Of a DNA stretch of 64,000 nt, positions 1-12,300 are shown piece after piece (position 1 is the first letter of the stretch; each line of letters begins with the position of its first letter). The DNA is from VMCP01 sp964408945. Its GTDB lineage: Bacteria > Bacteroidota > Bacteroidia > NS11-12g > UBA955. The notes under the pieces are model-generated. The model saw only the letters and a list, made by a program, of their open reading frames with translations, was not told the origin of the DNA and did not search any database. The DNA lies in assembly GCA_964408945.1 (NCBI GenBank), contig CAYPBJ010000006.1:30147-94146 (forward strand). Direction: 5' to 3'. Both the position numbers and the translations under genes were made by a program.

Positions 1-3000
1 AGTTTAAAAAAGACCTATTTAACAGCTGGAACATATACTGTTAAAATGATTTATACCAATTCTTTGGGCTGTGGCGATACCTTAACCAAGTCAGTTACAA
101 TATTGCCCATGCCTAAAGCTCAATTTGTTTGGGTAGACAGCTTGCAATGTAGAACTGGCAACGGATTTACGGTTGTAAATCAGAGTAAATCAAATGTTTT
201 AGGTCATTCATTGAGTTATTCATGGAATTTTGGCGATTCAACCGCTTCCACTTTGAATTCGCCCTCATTATCTTATGCATATGATGGAACCAAATTGGTT
301 AGATTGGCTGTAAACTCTTCCGAAGGATGTAAAGATACTTTCACTTCGCAGGTAGTAGTTTACCCTCAACCTATTGTAGGCTTCACGATCAACGATGTTG
401 ACCAATGTGTAAACAATGACGTATTCACATTCAATGACACCTCAAAGGTTAGGGCTGGCGGTGGAACATTGAGCAGACTTTGGAATTTAGCAGATGCAGG
501 AACGGCTGCATCTTTGGCAGTTTCTAAATCTTATTCAAGCAGCGGAAATAGGAATATCAAATTGGTAGTAACCACATCGAATGGATGTAAAGATTCGGTA
601 ACCAAGGGTATCACGGTTTTTGCTAAGCCAGAAACGCGTTTTGCTAAGTTGAACCCAGATTCATGTTTGAACACAACTTGGAACTTCAGAGTAAGAGATG
701 CCATAAGCACAACCATGACCAGCGTTGCCTGGACAATCTCGGGTAGTTCAACATATACTGACTCCTTGATCCAACACAATTTCACTTCAAACGGAACTCA
801 TAGCATTGGACTGATTATTGGTAACTCAAATGGATGTTTTGATACTACTTCACGCCAGGTTCGGGTATTTAGAAATCCAGTGGCTTCATATAGCGTAGAT
901 GATAGCGCCCAGTGTTTTGCGGTGAACTATTTCAAATTCAATGTGGGCAGTACATCTCCCAACGGGTTGACATTGAGACACAGTTGGGACTTTGGAGATA
1001 CATCGGGTTCAAGTGCATTGAAGCCGGTAAAGGTTTATGCAAGCATTGGACGCAGATCGGTTTACTTGAAGAGTACTGATACTAGAGGTTGTGCGGATTC
1101 TTTCAGACAAGATATTTACGTTGCTCCTTATCCGGTATCAAACTTTACGATCAACGACTCAGTTCAGTGTGAGAACCACAACGTTTATGTTTTTGAAGAT
1201 GTCAGTACAATTTTGAATGGCGGCGGAAGCTTGAGTTCACAATGGATTTATGGAGACAATGCACCAACGGCAAGCGGTGATTCAGTATCTCACAACTACG
1301 CTACCAAAACAGGATACATCAAAGTAGAACACAAGAGCATCAGCAGCTACGGATGTAGAGACAGCAGCATCCAAACAGTTCACGTAAGAAAAGGACCTGA
1401 CGCAGCAATAGGCTTAGACACGGTATTGTACTGTATCAGAGGAAATGAATTTGGAGCTACGGATTTGACTAAAAAAGGCGAGGGTAACAAGACTCAATTC
1501 ACTTGGAATTGGGGCGATGGCAACGTTGATGTAAAATCAACGCCATCAATGTTTACACATAGTTATGCAAGTATAGGAACCTACACCATCAAGTTGTTGG
1601 TGGAAGACCAATATTCATGTATAGACTCCATCAGCAAGACAACCACGGTTCACCCGAACCCAACAGCACAGTTTGCCATAGTAGATAGTTTGCAGTGCTT
1701 CAATGCCAATAGCTTCTCTTTTGTAAATCAAAGTAACTCGAACACGGGTAATTCAACATTGACTTATGCATGGACATTTGGTGACGGCGGTAGCAGTACA
1801 GCAGTGTCTCCAACTCATTCATACACAACCTTCGGACCGAGAGATTTGCAATTGCAGGTGTCGAACGTATTTGGATGTAGAGATACCTTTGATTCCAAGG
1901 CAAGGGTTTATTCATTACCAACAGTAAAATTCACTGTCAATGATTCCACCCAATGTGAGAACAATCAGTTGTATAAATTCCAAGATTTATCGAGCATTGC
2001 CTCCACCGAAGGAACCATCAGCAGAGCCTGGAATTTAGGCGATGGAAGTACATCGAGCGATGCTACCATCAACTACAAGTATGTTGGCCACGACACCGTA
2101 AGTGTGAAATTGGTTCAAACCAGCAGTTTTGGATGTAAGGATTCTTTGAGCAAGAGGGTTGAGATTTTGAGAAAACCCCAAATCAGATTTGCAAAAATTG
2201 GGGCAGACTCTTGCAGAAATACACCATCGAAATTCAAGGCATGGGATACTGACGTAGCAAAACCTTTGAGCGTAAGTTGGTTGTTTAGCGATAATCAGAC
2301 CTTCAATGATTCAATCATTACAGCATCGTTTGCCGTAGAAGGGCAGAAGTCGTTGAGAGTGATTGTGGGCAATTCCAATGGTTGTACCGATACCATAAAC
2401 AGAATATTCAATGTGTATGAGAATCCGCACGCAGGGTTCTTCATCACTGATTCAGCGTTGTGTTTTAGGGGCAATGAGTTTGAGTACAATGACACAACAA
2501 GCATCAACAACGGAACGGTATCGCAATTGATTTGGGATTTTGGGGATGGAAAATCACAAACAAAATCTACCAATGCGGCGGTTTACAACCGATATGCAGA
2601 TACGGGCAATTACACGGTGAAGTTGAGAATCACCAACAGTTTAGGTTGCGGAGATACGATTACCAGAAAATTAAGGGTATTGCCACAGCCCAAAGCGGTC
2701 TTCGCTCATGCAGATAGTTTGCAATGTCGTACCAACAACAGTTTTGCGTTCAACAACAAGAGCGTTTCAAACTCACCGACAACGTCGTTGACGTATGATT
2801 GGAGGTTTGGAGACAGCACCACATCTACATCAGCAAGTCCGGTGAAATCATACGTCTACGATGGAGTTAAAAACTTAACCCTGTACGTAGAAAATGGCGA
2901 GGGTTGTAGAGATACATTTACTTCAAAATTGGAGGTTTACCCACAAACAGTAGTTGATTTTGCAATCAATGATGTTGATCAGTGTGAGAACAACAACTTG

Positions 3001-6000
3001 TTCCAATTTACAGGCAACTCAACAACAGGCGTTCGTGGAGGATATTTATATTCAAATTGGAAATTCGGAGATGGTGGTAAAGACACATCTCGAAACACCA
3101 ATCATAGATATTCAGCACATGCCAATCACCAGGTAAAGTTAGTAATCACTACTTTCTACGGCTGTAAGGACAGTATTTCCAAACCAATCACGGTATTTAA
3201 GAAGCCAACGGGTTTGTATACTAAGATCACCAAAGATTCTTGCTTGAACAATTCTCATACCTTCAAAGTGGATGATTTAGATGCTGCTACAATGACGTCG
3301 GTTTTGTGGAAGTTTAACGATGGTAGTAATTATACAGACTCCATCATTACTCGAAACTTTGCTTTGGATGGACAAAAATCTGCATCTTTATTTATTCAGA
3401 ATTCAAATGGTTGTATAGATTCATTGTATCCTAAGTTTAATATCTACGATAATCCCGTAGCTAATTACGTTAGAAAAGACACTTTCTTGTGTTTGGAAGG
3501 AAATAATTTTGAATTAACAAGTACAGCTACGTCAAAATATGGAACCATCAACCAATATAAGTGGGAATTTGGTGACGGCTTGACGGCTTCCAGCAAAAGC
3601 AGTATTCATAAATACACGGATTCAGGTTATTATGATATAACGTATAGGGTTGTAAATAGCTTGGGTTGTGGAGATAGCATCACAAAAGTGGTGCGGGTAA
3701 ATCCAAATCCAAGGGTACATTTCAATGCAGATTTGTACCAACAGTGCTGGCACAGCAATGTGACTCAGTTTACAGATAGTAGTGAATCTAATTTGGTGGG
3801 CAGGCCATCGTTGGTGTACGCATGGAGTTTTGGCGATAGTTTAACATCCGCGTCAGCGAATCCCCAGAAAACATATCAATGGTATGGCGTAAAAACCATA
3901 CAGTTGATTGCTACGAATGATGCAGGTTGTTCAGATACGGTGAAACGAAGTGTTGAGATTAAGCCTGAACCCTTTGCTAAGTTTAAAATTGACAACTCAG
4001 CGCAGTGTGTTAATAATAATAAATTCAACTTCTTGGATACTACTTTGACACGTCAGAGGGGTGGAACGCATACGGTGAATTGGAAATTTGCCGATGGAGA
4101 TACCAGCAGTTTGAAGTCATTCTCACGTACTAAAAAACAAGTTGGCACACTTGGTTTGAAGATGATTGCTACAAGTGAATTTGGATGCCAAGATAGTATT
4201 GAAAAGACAATCAGGGTATTTGCAAAACCACAGGCAGTGGTTAAGTATTTGAGTCAAGATTCTTGTTTGAGCACTACAGCAAGATTACAAGCGGTAAACG
4301 CAGCTGGCAATGGAATCAGAACGGCAAGATGGAGTTATGATGACGGAACGGGCTCTACAGGGGTAAATGTGACCAAGAAATACACTCAGACAGGCAGTCG
4401 TAAAGTGATTTTGAATTTGGAGAATACCAACTATTGTCGAGATACGGTTGAATTTAAGTATACAGTTAGGGCAAATCCGAAGAGTTATTTTGTTGCATCG
4501 AAGTATTCTTTGTGTGAAAGAGGTAATTTGGTGGTATTTAAGGATTCATCGAAAGCTACTGAAGGGCAAATTGACAGTTTGGTTTGGGATTTCAACAACG
4601 GAGTGAGAGTAGGTAAGACAGGAAAAGATACTGCACTTTATTCTTTTGGAGTAGCCCGTGTTTATACAGTTAAGCAAGTTTCTGTGAATTCATTCGGATG
4701 TCAAGATTCTTCTACTCAAAAGGTTACTATTTTAGCAAATCCAGATGCTGACTTTGACATTGATCAAAGCTCACAATGTTTATCTGGAAATGCATTTACG
4801 TTCACAAACAACACCAATCCTAATAACGGAAATTCTGCCATGAGTTTCTTCTGGAATTTTGGTGATAGCACCAATAGCTCATCCAAAAATCCGAAGAAAA
4901 CATATTCATTTGATGGCACTAAGGCCATACGGTTGATTGCCTCTAACAGCGATGGTTGTTTGGATACCATTGACAAGTCTGTATTGGTTCGTCCGCAGCC
5001 CAAAGCAAAGTTTGCTATCAATACAGTGAATCAATGTGTAAATGCACAGTCCTATACATTTACTGATCAATCAACAGTTAAGAGTGGAGGGGGAAGTTTG
5101 TCAAGAGTTTGGAATTTGGGTGATGGATCAGTGTCAAATCAAACAATAGTAAATGGAGTTAATTACAAGTCAGCCGGTTTGTATATTGTTAAATTGACTT
5201 CGAGAACTACATTCAATTGTATTGATACAGTGGTTCAGCAAATTAGGGTATTCCCTAAACCAACGGTCGCATTCACGGTAAATCAAGATACCCAATGTTT
5301 GGTTGGTAATTCATACAGTTTCAACAATACCTCGAATATTGCAACAGGTGGTGGTACATTATCATATGCTTGGACTTTTGGTAATGGAACAAACAGTAAT
5401 AACACACATCCTACATTGGGTTATAACCAATACGGAAGCTATGTAGTTGAATTAAAAGCTACTTCATCTAATGGATGTGCAGAAACCTTGAAGAAGAATG
5501 TTACTGTTGTGGCAAATCCCGCGGTTAATTTTGCATTTACAACATCAGATAAGCAATGTAACAGTGTAGATAATTTCAAAATGACCAATCAAACAAATCT
5601 CTTGAATGGTCGTTCTGCAAAATACACATGGAACTATGGTGACAATACAAGTTCTTCTGCGGTGAATGGTACACATTCGTATTCTCAAGAGGGTAATTAT
5701 ACAGTTAAATTATTGGCATTGAATTCGAATGGGTGTAGAGATAGTATTTCTAAGACTTTGACCGTTTATGCTGATCCAATTGCCGATTTCAGTATAAATC
5801 AGGCGGGCCAATGTATCAATGATCAATTATTTGACTTTAAGAATAATTCTTCGGTAGCATTTGGTGGTGGCACTTTAAGCCAAATTTGGAAGAGCAATGA
5901 TTCTGTAATTTCTACAGTTCAGAATATTACAGCCACGTTTAAGGAGGTTAAGACCTATTCCATTAAGTTGGTTAGTATTTCTTCTTTGGGATGTAAAGAT

Positions 6001-9000
6001 TCTGTAATCAAGAATATTGTAGTTTATCCTAAACCTCAAGCTGATTTTGCCATCAATAATTCTCAACAGTGCCTACAAAACAACAGGTTTGATTATACCA
6101 ACAACAGTAAAATTAGTTCCGGAAGTTTGAAGTACGTTTGGTCATATGGCGATACGAGTGGATCTACAACGGTAAGTCCTACAAAGAACTATTCTGCTTA
6201 CGGCAGTTATAAAGTGCAGCTCATGTCAATTTCTGGATTTGGTTGTAAAGATTCAATTGCTAAAACCGTTAAAGTTCATTCGCAGCCAACGGTTCAGTTT
6301 AGTTTGTCTGATACTTCATCTTGCTTATACCAAAATCAATTTAGTTTTACCAATCAAAGCAATAACGCCGATGGATCTACTTTAAATCATACATGGTTGT
6401 TTAGCGATGGTTCTTCGCAAAACTCTTTGAATTCTGTCAAGTCTTTCTCAAATTCAGGTCGTTATTTGGTTAAACTGAGATCGCAATCGAGTTTTGGGTG
6501 CAGAGATAGTTTGGTTAAATGGGTGAGGGTTTATCCACAGCCGTTGCCATCCTTTAATTTGGTGAAGGCCAATCAATGTTTGAACAACAATGCATTTGAA
6601 GTCCAAAATGCAACAACCGTTGCAACTGAGGGTGGGACATTGAGCTATGTTTGGGATTTTGGAAATGGAAGTTCTTCAACCAGTAAAAATCCTAAGTGGA
6701 GCTTTGGCAAAGCAGATACCTACACGGTTTTCATGACTGTAAGAAGTTCGTTCAATTGTATCGACAGTTTGAAAAAAGTGGCAGTGGTTCATCCTGAGCC
6801 CACCGTTGATTTCAATTTTGTGAAATCTGGATTACAAACTGCCGGTGATACCATTCAATGTTTGAATACGAACCTATTCCAATTGAACAATCTGGCTAAC
6901 GTAAGTTCTGGTACTTTGACACATCAATGGAGTTTCGGAAACGGACAAAGTTCAGTGGGATTGAGTCCGCAGATTAAATACAATTCTGATGGCAAATACA
7001 GAATTAGGTTAATTTCTGTAACCAATTTTGGTTGTAGGGATTCTTCCTTTGAGACGGTATCTGTTTACCCTGATCCAGATGCAGATTTTAATATCAACGA
7101 TGTGGATCAGTGTTTCCGTGGACATGAATTTCTGCTAACGAATTCATCGAAAATAAAATCTGGTTCAATGAGTTATGATTGGTCATTAGGCGATGGGTTA
7201 GTTTCAACAGCTACCAGTGTACGTAAAACATATAATCAGTTTGGCCAATATTCTGTGAAATTATTTGTAAGTAGCAATAAAGGTTGTAGAGATTCTGTAA
7301 TTAAGACGGTTAGAGTTTATGCTCAGCCAAAGGCTGCTTTTGTGACCAATGATTCTATTCAGTGTTTCAATAACAACGATTATATCTTTGAAAATAAGTC
7401 GAGCATCGGATTTGGAAGCTTATTTAGCTTATGGAGTTTTGGAGATGCGAATTTTTCAACTGCACAGTTAGGCCGACATGAATATAAAAAGGCGGGTAAC
7501 TATACTGTTCAATTGATTTCTTCCTCTGCATTTGGATGTGCTGATACATTTATAAATAGTGTGAAGGTTACCGAGATTCCTAAAATTTCCTTCACCATGA
7601 ATTCTTCAGCTATGTGTGAACGCGGTAATCAATTTGTTGCAGACAATTCTTCTACATATAGTGGTAATGAAGCGGTTACTTACATTTGGAAGCTTACTGA
7701 TGGATTTGAAGATTCCTCTGCATATTTCAATTATAGTTTCTCTCAATCAGGGAATTTTGGAATTAAGTTGATAGGTGTCACTACTGAAGGTTGCGCAGAT
7801 TCAATTTCGAAGAGCGTTAGGGTTTATCCTCAAGGTATTTCGGATATCCGTATTTTAGATACTATTCAATGCTTGTTTGGTAACGATTTCAGTTTCGGAA
7901 ATGATTCAAAAATTACAGGTGCCTCATTCTCCATTATGTCATGGAATTTTGGTGATGGCATCATTGATACTGCATATAGAACAGAACCTATTTCACATTC
8001 ATATAATGATACAGGGTTGTATAAGGTGGAATTAATTTCAACCACTGAGCATTTATGTACTGATATCAGTACTGGATATGTTAGGGTTGTACCTATGCCT
8101 ATAGCTAAATTAAGTTTGAATCAATACGGATATTGTTTTAACGAGCAACAATTCGAGTTGGTAGATGTTTCTATTAAAGATTCAAATTCGTCGAATCGTT
8201 GGATTTATGGCAATACTGAATCCGATAATTTAGATACTTTAAAGCCAACTTTTGAGCGAGTAGGTAAATACAGAGTTCGTTTAGTGGAGTATACTAATTT
8301 CGGTTGTACTGATACTACCGAAACCTTGTTGGTGGTAAATAAAATTCCAATGGCTAAAATAGCAGTTAACATCAACGAGCAATGTTTGGAAAAAAATGAA
8401 TTCTTATTCAGAAATGTTTCTATAGATGCTGATGAGCCTATGGAGTTCTGGGATTTTGGCGATGGAGCATTTGGTTCAGGAAATGAGGTAAACCAAACAT
8501 ATAGTGAATCAGGTGATTTTGAAGTGATTTTAGTAGTGGAAAATGATTCCAATTGTTTAGATACAGCAATACTTTCAGTGAGAGTAAATCCTACGCCTGA
8601 AGCTGCGTTGCTTATTGATCCAAGTTGCGAAGGTCAACCTGTGAACATTGCATCTGGATCATCAATTTCTGAAGGATTCATCAATCAGTACGAGTGGAAT
8701 ATGGGTGACGGAAGAAACTACTTCTTTGAACAGCCTGAACACACCTACAATAAGCCAGGTAAATACTATGTAACCTTAGCAATGACTTCCGATGAAGGTT
8801 GCTATGCAAAATTTATAGATTCTACTAATGTTTATGCAAATCCAATTGCACAAATGGCCGCTTTTACACAGAGGGCTACAATTTTGAAACCTTTGGTTTC
8901 TTTCCTAGATTCTAGCACTAATGCGGCTACCTATGAATGGGATTTTGGTGATGGATCAGACTTTGTTTTTGATTATGAAGCGAAACACGAATACGCTGAC

Positions 9001-9366
9001 ACCGGTTTATATAAAACTCGGTTGGTAGTTTCTTCAACAGATGGCTGTAATGATACCACATATGCCAATGTTCGGGTGTGGCCTGATTTCAATATTCTTT
9101 TGCCAACGGCATTCTCACCAAACGGTGATTTAAGCAACGATGCTTATAGAATAAGAGGTAATCACCATTCTATAGCTATTGCTGAATGGCAGATTTATAC
9201 TGATGATGGTATCAAGGTTTTTGAATCGAATGATATTACAGACTCTTGGGATGGAACCTTCAATGAACTACCACTCCCCATGGGTAATTACCAATTGGTG
9301 TTGATAGTGAAAGATATATTTGGCAAACAAGCTCAGTTTAACGAAAAAATTAGTTTAGTAAGATGA
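1..9366 (+). CDS. Giant PKD-repeat surface adhesin with T9SS type B C-terminal domain (5' end outside window)
   Basis: The reading frame is open from base 1, so the N-terminus lies upstream and about 3120 residues are visible. I count 34 consecutive repeat units, each opening with a Cys (often D-x-x-Q-C) and carrying a PKD core (W-x-F-G-D-G-like) and a second Cys in a G-C-x-D-S-like motif; this suggests one disulfide per unit. A 35th unit lacks the first Cys. Units are about 86 residues long. The last ~80 residues (from about base 9088) match the gliding-motility-associated type B sorting domain: LPTAFSPNGDLSND, then a W-x-I-Y-like strand, a DSWDGT motif and a final short beta strand. By family knowledge such proteins cross the outer membrane through T9SS and act as adhesins or motility filaments. 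The stop overlaps the next start (ATGA), so the two giant proteins are probably translated together. The B-type domain fits the PorP/SprF gene two genes downstream. Confidence 0.93.
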   Translation, partial: SLKKTYLTAGTYTVKMIYTNSLGCGDTLTKSVTILPMPKAQFVWVDSLQCRTGNGFTVVNQSKSNVLGHSLSYSWNFGDSTASTLNSPSLSYAYDGTKLVRLAVNSSEGCKDTFTSQVVVYPQPIVGFTINDVDQCVNNDVFTFNDTSKVRAGGGTLSRLWNLADAGTAASLAVSKSYSSSGNRNIKLVVTTSNGCKDSVTKGITVFAKPETRFAKLNPDSCLNTTWNFRVRDAISTTMTSVAWTISGSSTYTDSLIQHNFTSNGTHSIGLIIGNSNGCFDTTSRQVRVFRNPVASYSVDDSAQCFAVNYFKFNVGSTSPNGLTLRHSWDFGDTSGSSALKPVKVYASIGRRSVYLKSTDTRGCADSFRQDIYVAPYPVSNFTINDSVQCENHNVYVFEDVSTILNGGGSLSSQWIYGDNAPTASGDSVSHNYATKTGYIKVEHKSISSYGCRDSSIQTVHVRKGPDAAIGLDTVLYCIRGNEFGATDLTKKGEGNKTQFTWNWGDGNVDVKSTPSMFTHSYASIGTYTIKLLVEDQYSCIDSISKTTTVHPNPTAQFAIVDSLQCFNANSFSFVNQSNSNTGNSTLTYAWTFGDGGSSTAVSPTHSYTTFGPRDLQLQVSNVFGCRDTFDSKARVYSLPTVKFTVNDSTQCENNQLYKFQDLSSIASTEGTISRAWNLGDGSTSSDATINYKYVGHDTVSVKLVQTSSFGCKDSLSKRVEILRKPQIRFAKIGADSCRNTPSKFKAWDTDVAKPLSVSWLFSDNQTFNDSIITASFAVEGQKSLRVIVGNSNGCTDTINRIFNVYENPHAGFFITDSALCFRGNEFEYNDTTSINNGTVSQLIWDFGDGKSQTKSTNAAVYNRYADTGNYTVKLRITNSLGCGDTITRKLRVLPQPKAVFAHADSLQCRTNNSFAFNNKSVSNSPTTSLTYDWRFGDSTTSTSASPVKSYVYDGVKNLTLYVENGEGCRDTFTSKLEVYPQTVVDFAINDVDQCENNNLFQFTGNSTTGVRGGYLYSNWKFGDGGKDTSRNTNHRYSAHANHQVKLVITTFYGCKDSISKPITVFKKPTGLYTKITKDSCLNNSHTFKVDDLDAATMTSVLWKFNDGSNYTDSIITRNFALDGQKSASLFIQNSNGCIDSLYPKFNIYDNPVANYVRKDTFLCLEGNNFELTSTATSKYGTINQYKWEFGDGLTASSKSSIHKYTDSGYYDITYRVVNSLGCGDSITKVVRVNPNPRVHFNADLYQQCWHSNVTQFTDSSESNLVGRPSLVYAWSFGDSLTSASANPQKTYQWYGVKTIQLIATNDAGCSDTVKRSVEIKPEPFAKFKIDNSAQCVNNNKFNFLDTTLTRQRGGTHTVNWKFADGDTSSLKSFSRTKKQVGTLGLKMIATSEFGCQDSIEKTIRVFAKPQAVVKYLSQDSCLSTTARLQAVNAAGNGIRTARWSYDDGTGSTGVNVTKKYTQTGSRKVILNLENTNYCRDTVEFKYTVRANPKSYFVASKYSLCERGNLVVFKDSSKATEGQIDSLVWDFNNGVRVGKTGKDTALYSFGVARVYTVKQVSVNSFGCQDSSTQKVTILANPDADFDIDQSSQCLSGNAFTFTNNTNPNNGNSAMSFFWNFGDSTNSSSKNPKKTYSFDGTKAIRLIASNSDGCLDTIDKSVLVRPQPKAKFAINTVNQCVNAQSYTFTDQSTVKSGGGSLSRVWNLGDGSVSNQTIVNGVNYKSAGLYIVKLTSRTTFNCIDTVVQQIRVFPKPTVAFTVNQDTQCLVGNSYSFNNTSNIATGGGTLSYAWTFGNGTNSNNTHPTLGYNQYGSYVVELKATSSNGCAETLKKNVTVVANPAVNFAFTTSDKQCNSVDNFKMTNQTNLLNGRSAKYTWNYGDNTSSSAVNGTHSYSQEGNYTVKLLALNSNGCRDSISKTLTVYADPIADFSINQAGQCINDQLFDFKNNSSVAFGGGTLSQIWKSNDSVISTVQNITATFKEVKTYSIKLVSISSLGCKDSVIKNIVVYPKPQADFAINNSQQCLQNNRFDYTNNSKISSGSLKYVWSYGDTSGSTTVSPTKNYSAYGSYKVQLMSISGFGCKDSIAKTVKVHSQPTVQFSLSDTSSCLYQNQFSFTNQSNNADGSTLNHTWLFSDGSSQNSLNSVKSFSNSGRYLVKLRSQSSFGCRDSLVKWVRVYPQPLPSFNLVKANQCLNNNAFEVQNATTVATEGGTLSYVWDFGNGSSSTSKNPKWSFGKADTYTVFMTVRSSFNCIDSLKKVAVVHPEPTVDFNFVKSGLQTAGDTIQCLNTNLFQLNNLANVSSGTLTHQWSFGNGQSSVGLSPQIKYNSDGKYRIRLISVTNFGCRDSSFETVSVYPDPDADFNINDVDQCFRGHEFLLTNSSKIKSGSMSYDWSLGDGLVSTATSVRKTYNQFGQYSVKLFVSSNKGCRDSVIKTVRVYAQPKAAFVTNDSIQCFNNNDYIFENKSSIGFGSLFSLWSFGDANFSTAQLGRHEYKKAGNYTVQLISSSAFGCADTFINSVKVTEIPKISFTMNSSAMCERGNQFVADNSSTYSGNEAVTYIWKLTDGFEDSSAYFNYSFSQSGNFGIKLIGVTTEGCADSISKSVRVYPQGISDIRILDTIQCLFGNDFSFGNDSKITGASFSIMSWNFGDGIIDTAYRTEPISHSYNDTGLYKVELISTTEHLCTDISTGYVRVVPMPIAKLSLNQYGYCFNEQQFELVDVSIKDSNSSNRWIYGNTESDNLDTLKPTFERVGKYRVRLVEYTNFGCTDTTETLLVVNKIPMAKIAVNINEQCLEKNEFLFRNVSIDADEPMEFWDFGDGAFGSGNEVNQTYSESGDFEVILVVENDSNCLDTAILSVRVNPTPEAALLIDPSCEGQPVNIASGSSISEGFINQYEWNMGDGRNYFFEQPEHTYNKPGKYYVTLAMTSDEGCYAKFIDSTNVYANPIAQMAAFTQRATILKPLVSFLDSSTNAATYEWDFGDGSDFVFDYEAKHEYADTGLYKTRLVVSSTDGCNDTTYANVRVWPDFNILLPTAFSPNGDLSNDAYRIRGNHHSIAIAEWQIYTDDGIKVFESNDITDSWDGTFNELPLPMGNYQLVLIVKDIFGKQAQFNEKISLVR

Positions 9367-12300
9367 GAAAAGCATTAATATTTAGCCTCTTTTCGGTACT
9401 GTTAGGATATGCTTATTCTCAGAGTTCACCAATTCTTTCTTTGCAAAGTAAGAATGATATTAGTTGTTATGGAATTTCTGATGGGCAGGTGGTTCTTTCT
9501 GTCTCTGGTGGAAGTGGCCCACTGGTATTTTCAAACAATGGAATTTCTCAGTCAACAGGCAGTTTTTCAGGATTAAAAGCAGGTAGTTTTAAATTTTTCG
9601 TTATCGATAGTCTTGGAGGCAAAGATTCTTTAACTGTTAATCTATCGGAACCAACTAAGTTAACTACGCAATTCACTTTAAATCAACCAAGTTGTGAATA
9701 TAAATCTGACGGGTCAATTCAAACCTCCATTTCAGGTGGAACCGGTAATAAGAACGTAAAGTGGACGGATTCTGCAGGTTTTACATCAAGTTCACTGAAC
9801 TTGAATTATTTATCTGAAGGGGTTTATTTTATGAGAGTCACTGATGCTAAAGGCTGTGTGCTTGATACTTCAGTGAAATTGATACATCAAGTTAAAATAG
9901 CTTTGTCAATCACCACAAATGACATTACCTGCAGTGGCTTAACAAATGGCACTGCTGTTGTGAATATCACTGGAACAGGTAGTGGCTATTCTCAATTATG
10001 GACTGGCCCCAATGCTTATAGTTCAACATTGAAGTCCATTACGGGTTTGGCTGCGGGCAGTTATTCTGTTAAAGTTACCGAAACTCTTACTGGTTGTAGT
10101 GCATTAATGGCTGCTACAATAGTAAATCCCACAAAACTAAAAGTAGAAATTACTTCCATCAGAGCGGCTTTATGTAATGGTTCATCTGATGGTCAAATGA
10201 ACATTAAAACAACAGGTGGAAGAGCCCCATATTTGTATTCATGGTCTGGCCCCAATAGCTATTTTTCGAGTAAATCAAATATCTCAGATGCAGCTGCTGG
10301 AACTTACATTATTTCTGTAACTGATTCAAGTGGATGTTCAGCTGCTGATACGGGCGTTGTGAATGAACCAACCGCTTTAAGCATCATCCCAACTATTACA
10401 GATGTTAGGTGTTTTGGTCAATCAAATGGCCAAATCAATCTAAATGTAAATGGTGGTGTAAAACCGTATGCATTTAGTTGGTCTAATTCACTCACAACAA
10501 AAGATATAACTTCATTATCTTCAGGGGTTTATGGTTTGACTTTGGTTGATAGTAATGGGTGTAAATTAACACGTAATTACAGCGTTTCGAGTCCTACAAG
10601 ACTTGAATTATCCTACAATAGTAATTCAGTAAAATGCAACGGCGGAAGCGATGGGAGCATAACTTTATTGGCCACCGGCGGATCTTTCCCTTGGAACTAT
10701 AGAGTAACGGGGCCGTCAAATTATAATTCGACATCAGTTACCAATAAGAATTTAATAGCTGGAACTTACAGTTTGATGCTGACAGACAACAATGGTTGCA
10801 AAGATTCGGAGTTAGTCAATATTACTCAACCCAATAAATTAGTTGCTGTTCATTCCACCACACAGCCTTTGTGCTTTGGATTGAAAGGCGGTATGAGTTT
10901 GAATGTGAATGGAGGTACATCCCCGTATTCTTATGAATGGTTGGATGGCAATTCTGCGCTGTATGCGGCCACTCAAAATGTAATTTCAGCCGATGTTGGG
11001 AAATATACTTACACCGTGATTGATGCGAATCAGTGTAATTTCTCTGATACTTTGAGCATTTACCAACCTTCTGAATTGAAACTCAGACTGAAGTCAACAA
11101 CTTTACCTGTTTGTCTCTCTGATTTAACGGGTTCTGCTTCTTTGGGATGTTCAGGCGGTGTTCGTCCATACAATTTTCAAATCAACTCAAGTTCGTTTGT
11201 AACAGACTCAATTTTTAGAAACCTTGGAGTGGGTAGTTGGGTGGTCACCGTGAAAGATAAAAATTCATGCATTGACACTGTTTCTTTTGGATTAAAGAAC
11301 AACGACATCCAAAAACCGACGGTGGTTCTAAAGAATATTACTAGATACCTGAATAATTCTGGTAAGGTTACGGTTTCAGTTTCTGAGGTAAATCAAGGAA
11401 TAACTGACAACTGCGAATTGAAGTCGGTGAGTTTGTCAAAAACAGATTTTGATTGCAGTAATATTGGTGTAAATACCGTGCAAGTAACGGCTGAGGACGC
11501 ATCTGGAAATACGCAGTCAAATAGTTGTAATATTACTGTATTAGATACAGTTAAACCCATTTTAAAGGCACAATCAGTCAATGTGTATCTCAATGGTTTA
11601 GGCAAAGGAAGCATATCACCATCCCAAGCCAATAACGGGAGTTCTGATAATTGCTCTATTGCTCAATTCAATTTAGCTAAAACGCAATTTGATTGTTCTA
11701 ATTTGGGAAGTAATTCCGTGTTGTTTAGTGCAACTGACGGCAGCGGAAATACCAGTAATATTCAAGTTCAAGTTCAGGTTCAAGATACTTTAAGACCTGT
11801 ATTAAAATATAAAAATATCATTGTCTTTTTGAACTCATCTGGTTCTGTTAGTATAACTCCAGCTGATGTAGATGATGGTAGCACGGATAATTGCAACATT
11901 TCAAAATACGAAATCAGTCAATCTACCTTCAATTGCAATAATTTGGGAACGAATTTCATAGATTTTAAAATTTATGATCCAGCCCAAAATGTAAGCAGTC
12001 AATCAGTGAGGGTCACAGTTCAGGATACCTTTAAGCCGGTATCGAAAACTAAGCCAGTTACTTTATTTTTGAATCAATACGGGTTTTCTGTTTTATCGCC
12101 TTCTGATGTAGATAATGGTAGTTCTGATAATTGTAAAATCGCTACCCGTTCAATCTCACAGTCGGTATTTACTTGTGGCAATCTAGGGTCAAATTTAGTT
12201 GGTTATACGTTAACTGACCCCTCAGGAAATACAACATCCACTCAAGTTTCAGTAACTGTAAAAGACACTTCCAATCCCATCAATAAAGTGAGAAATGGCA

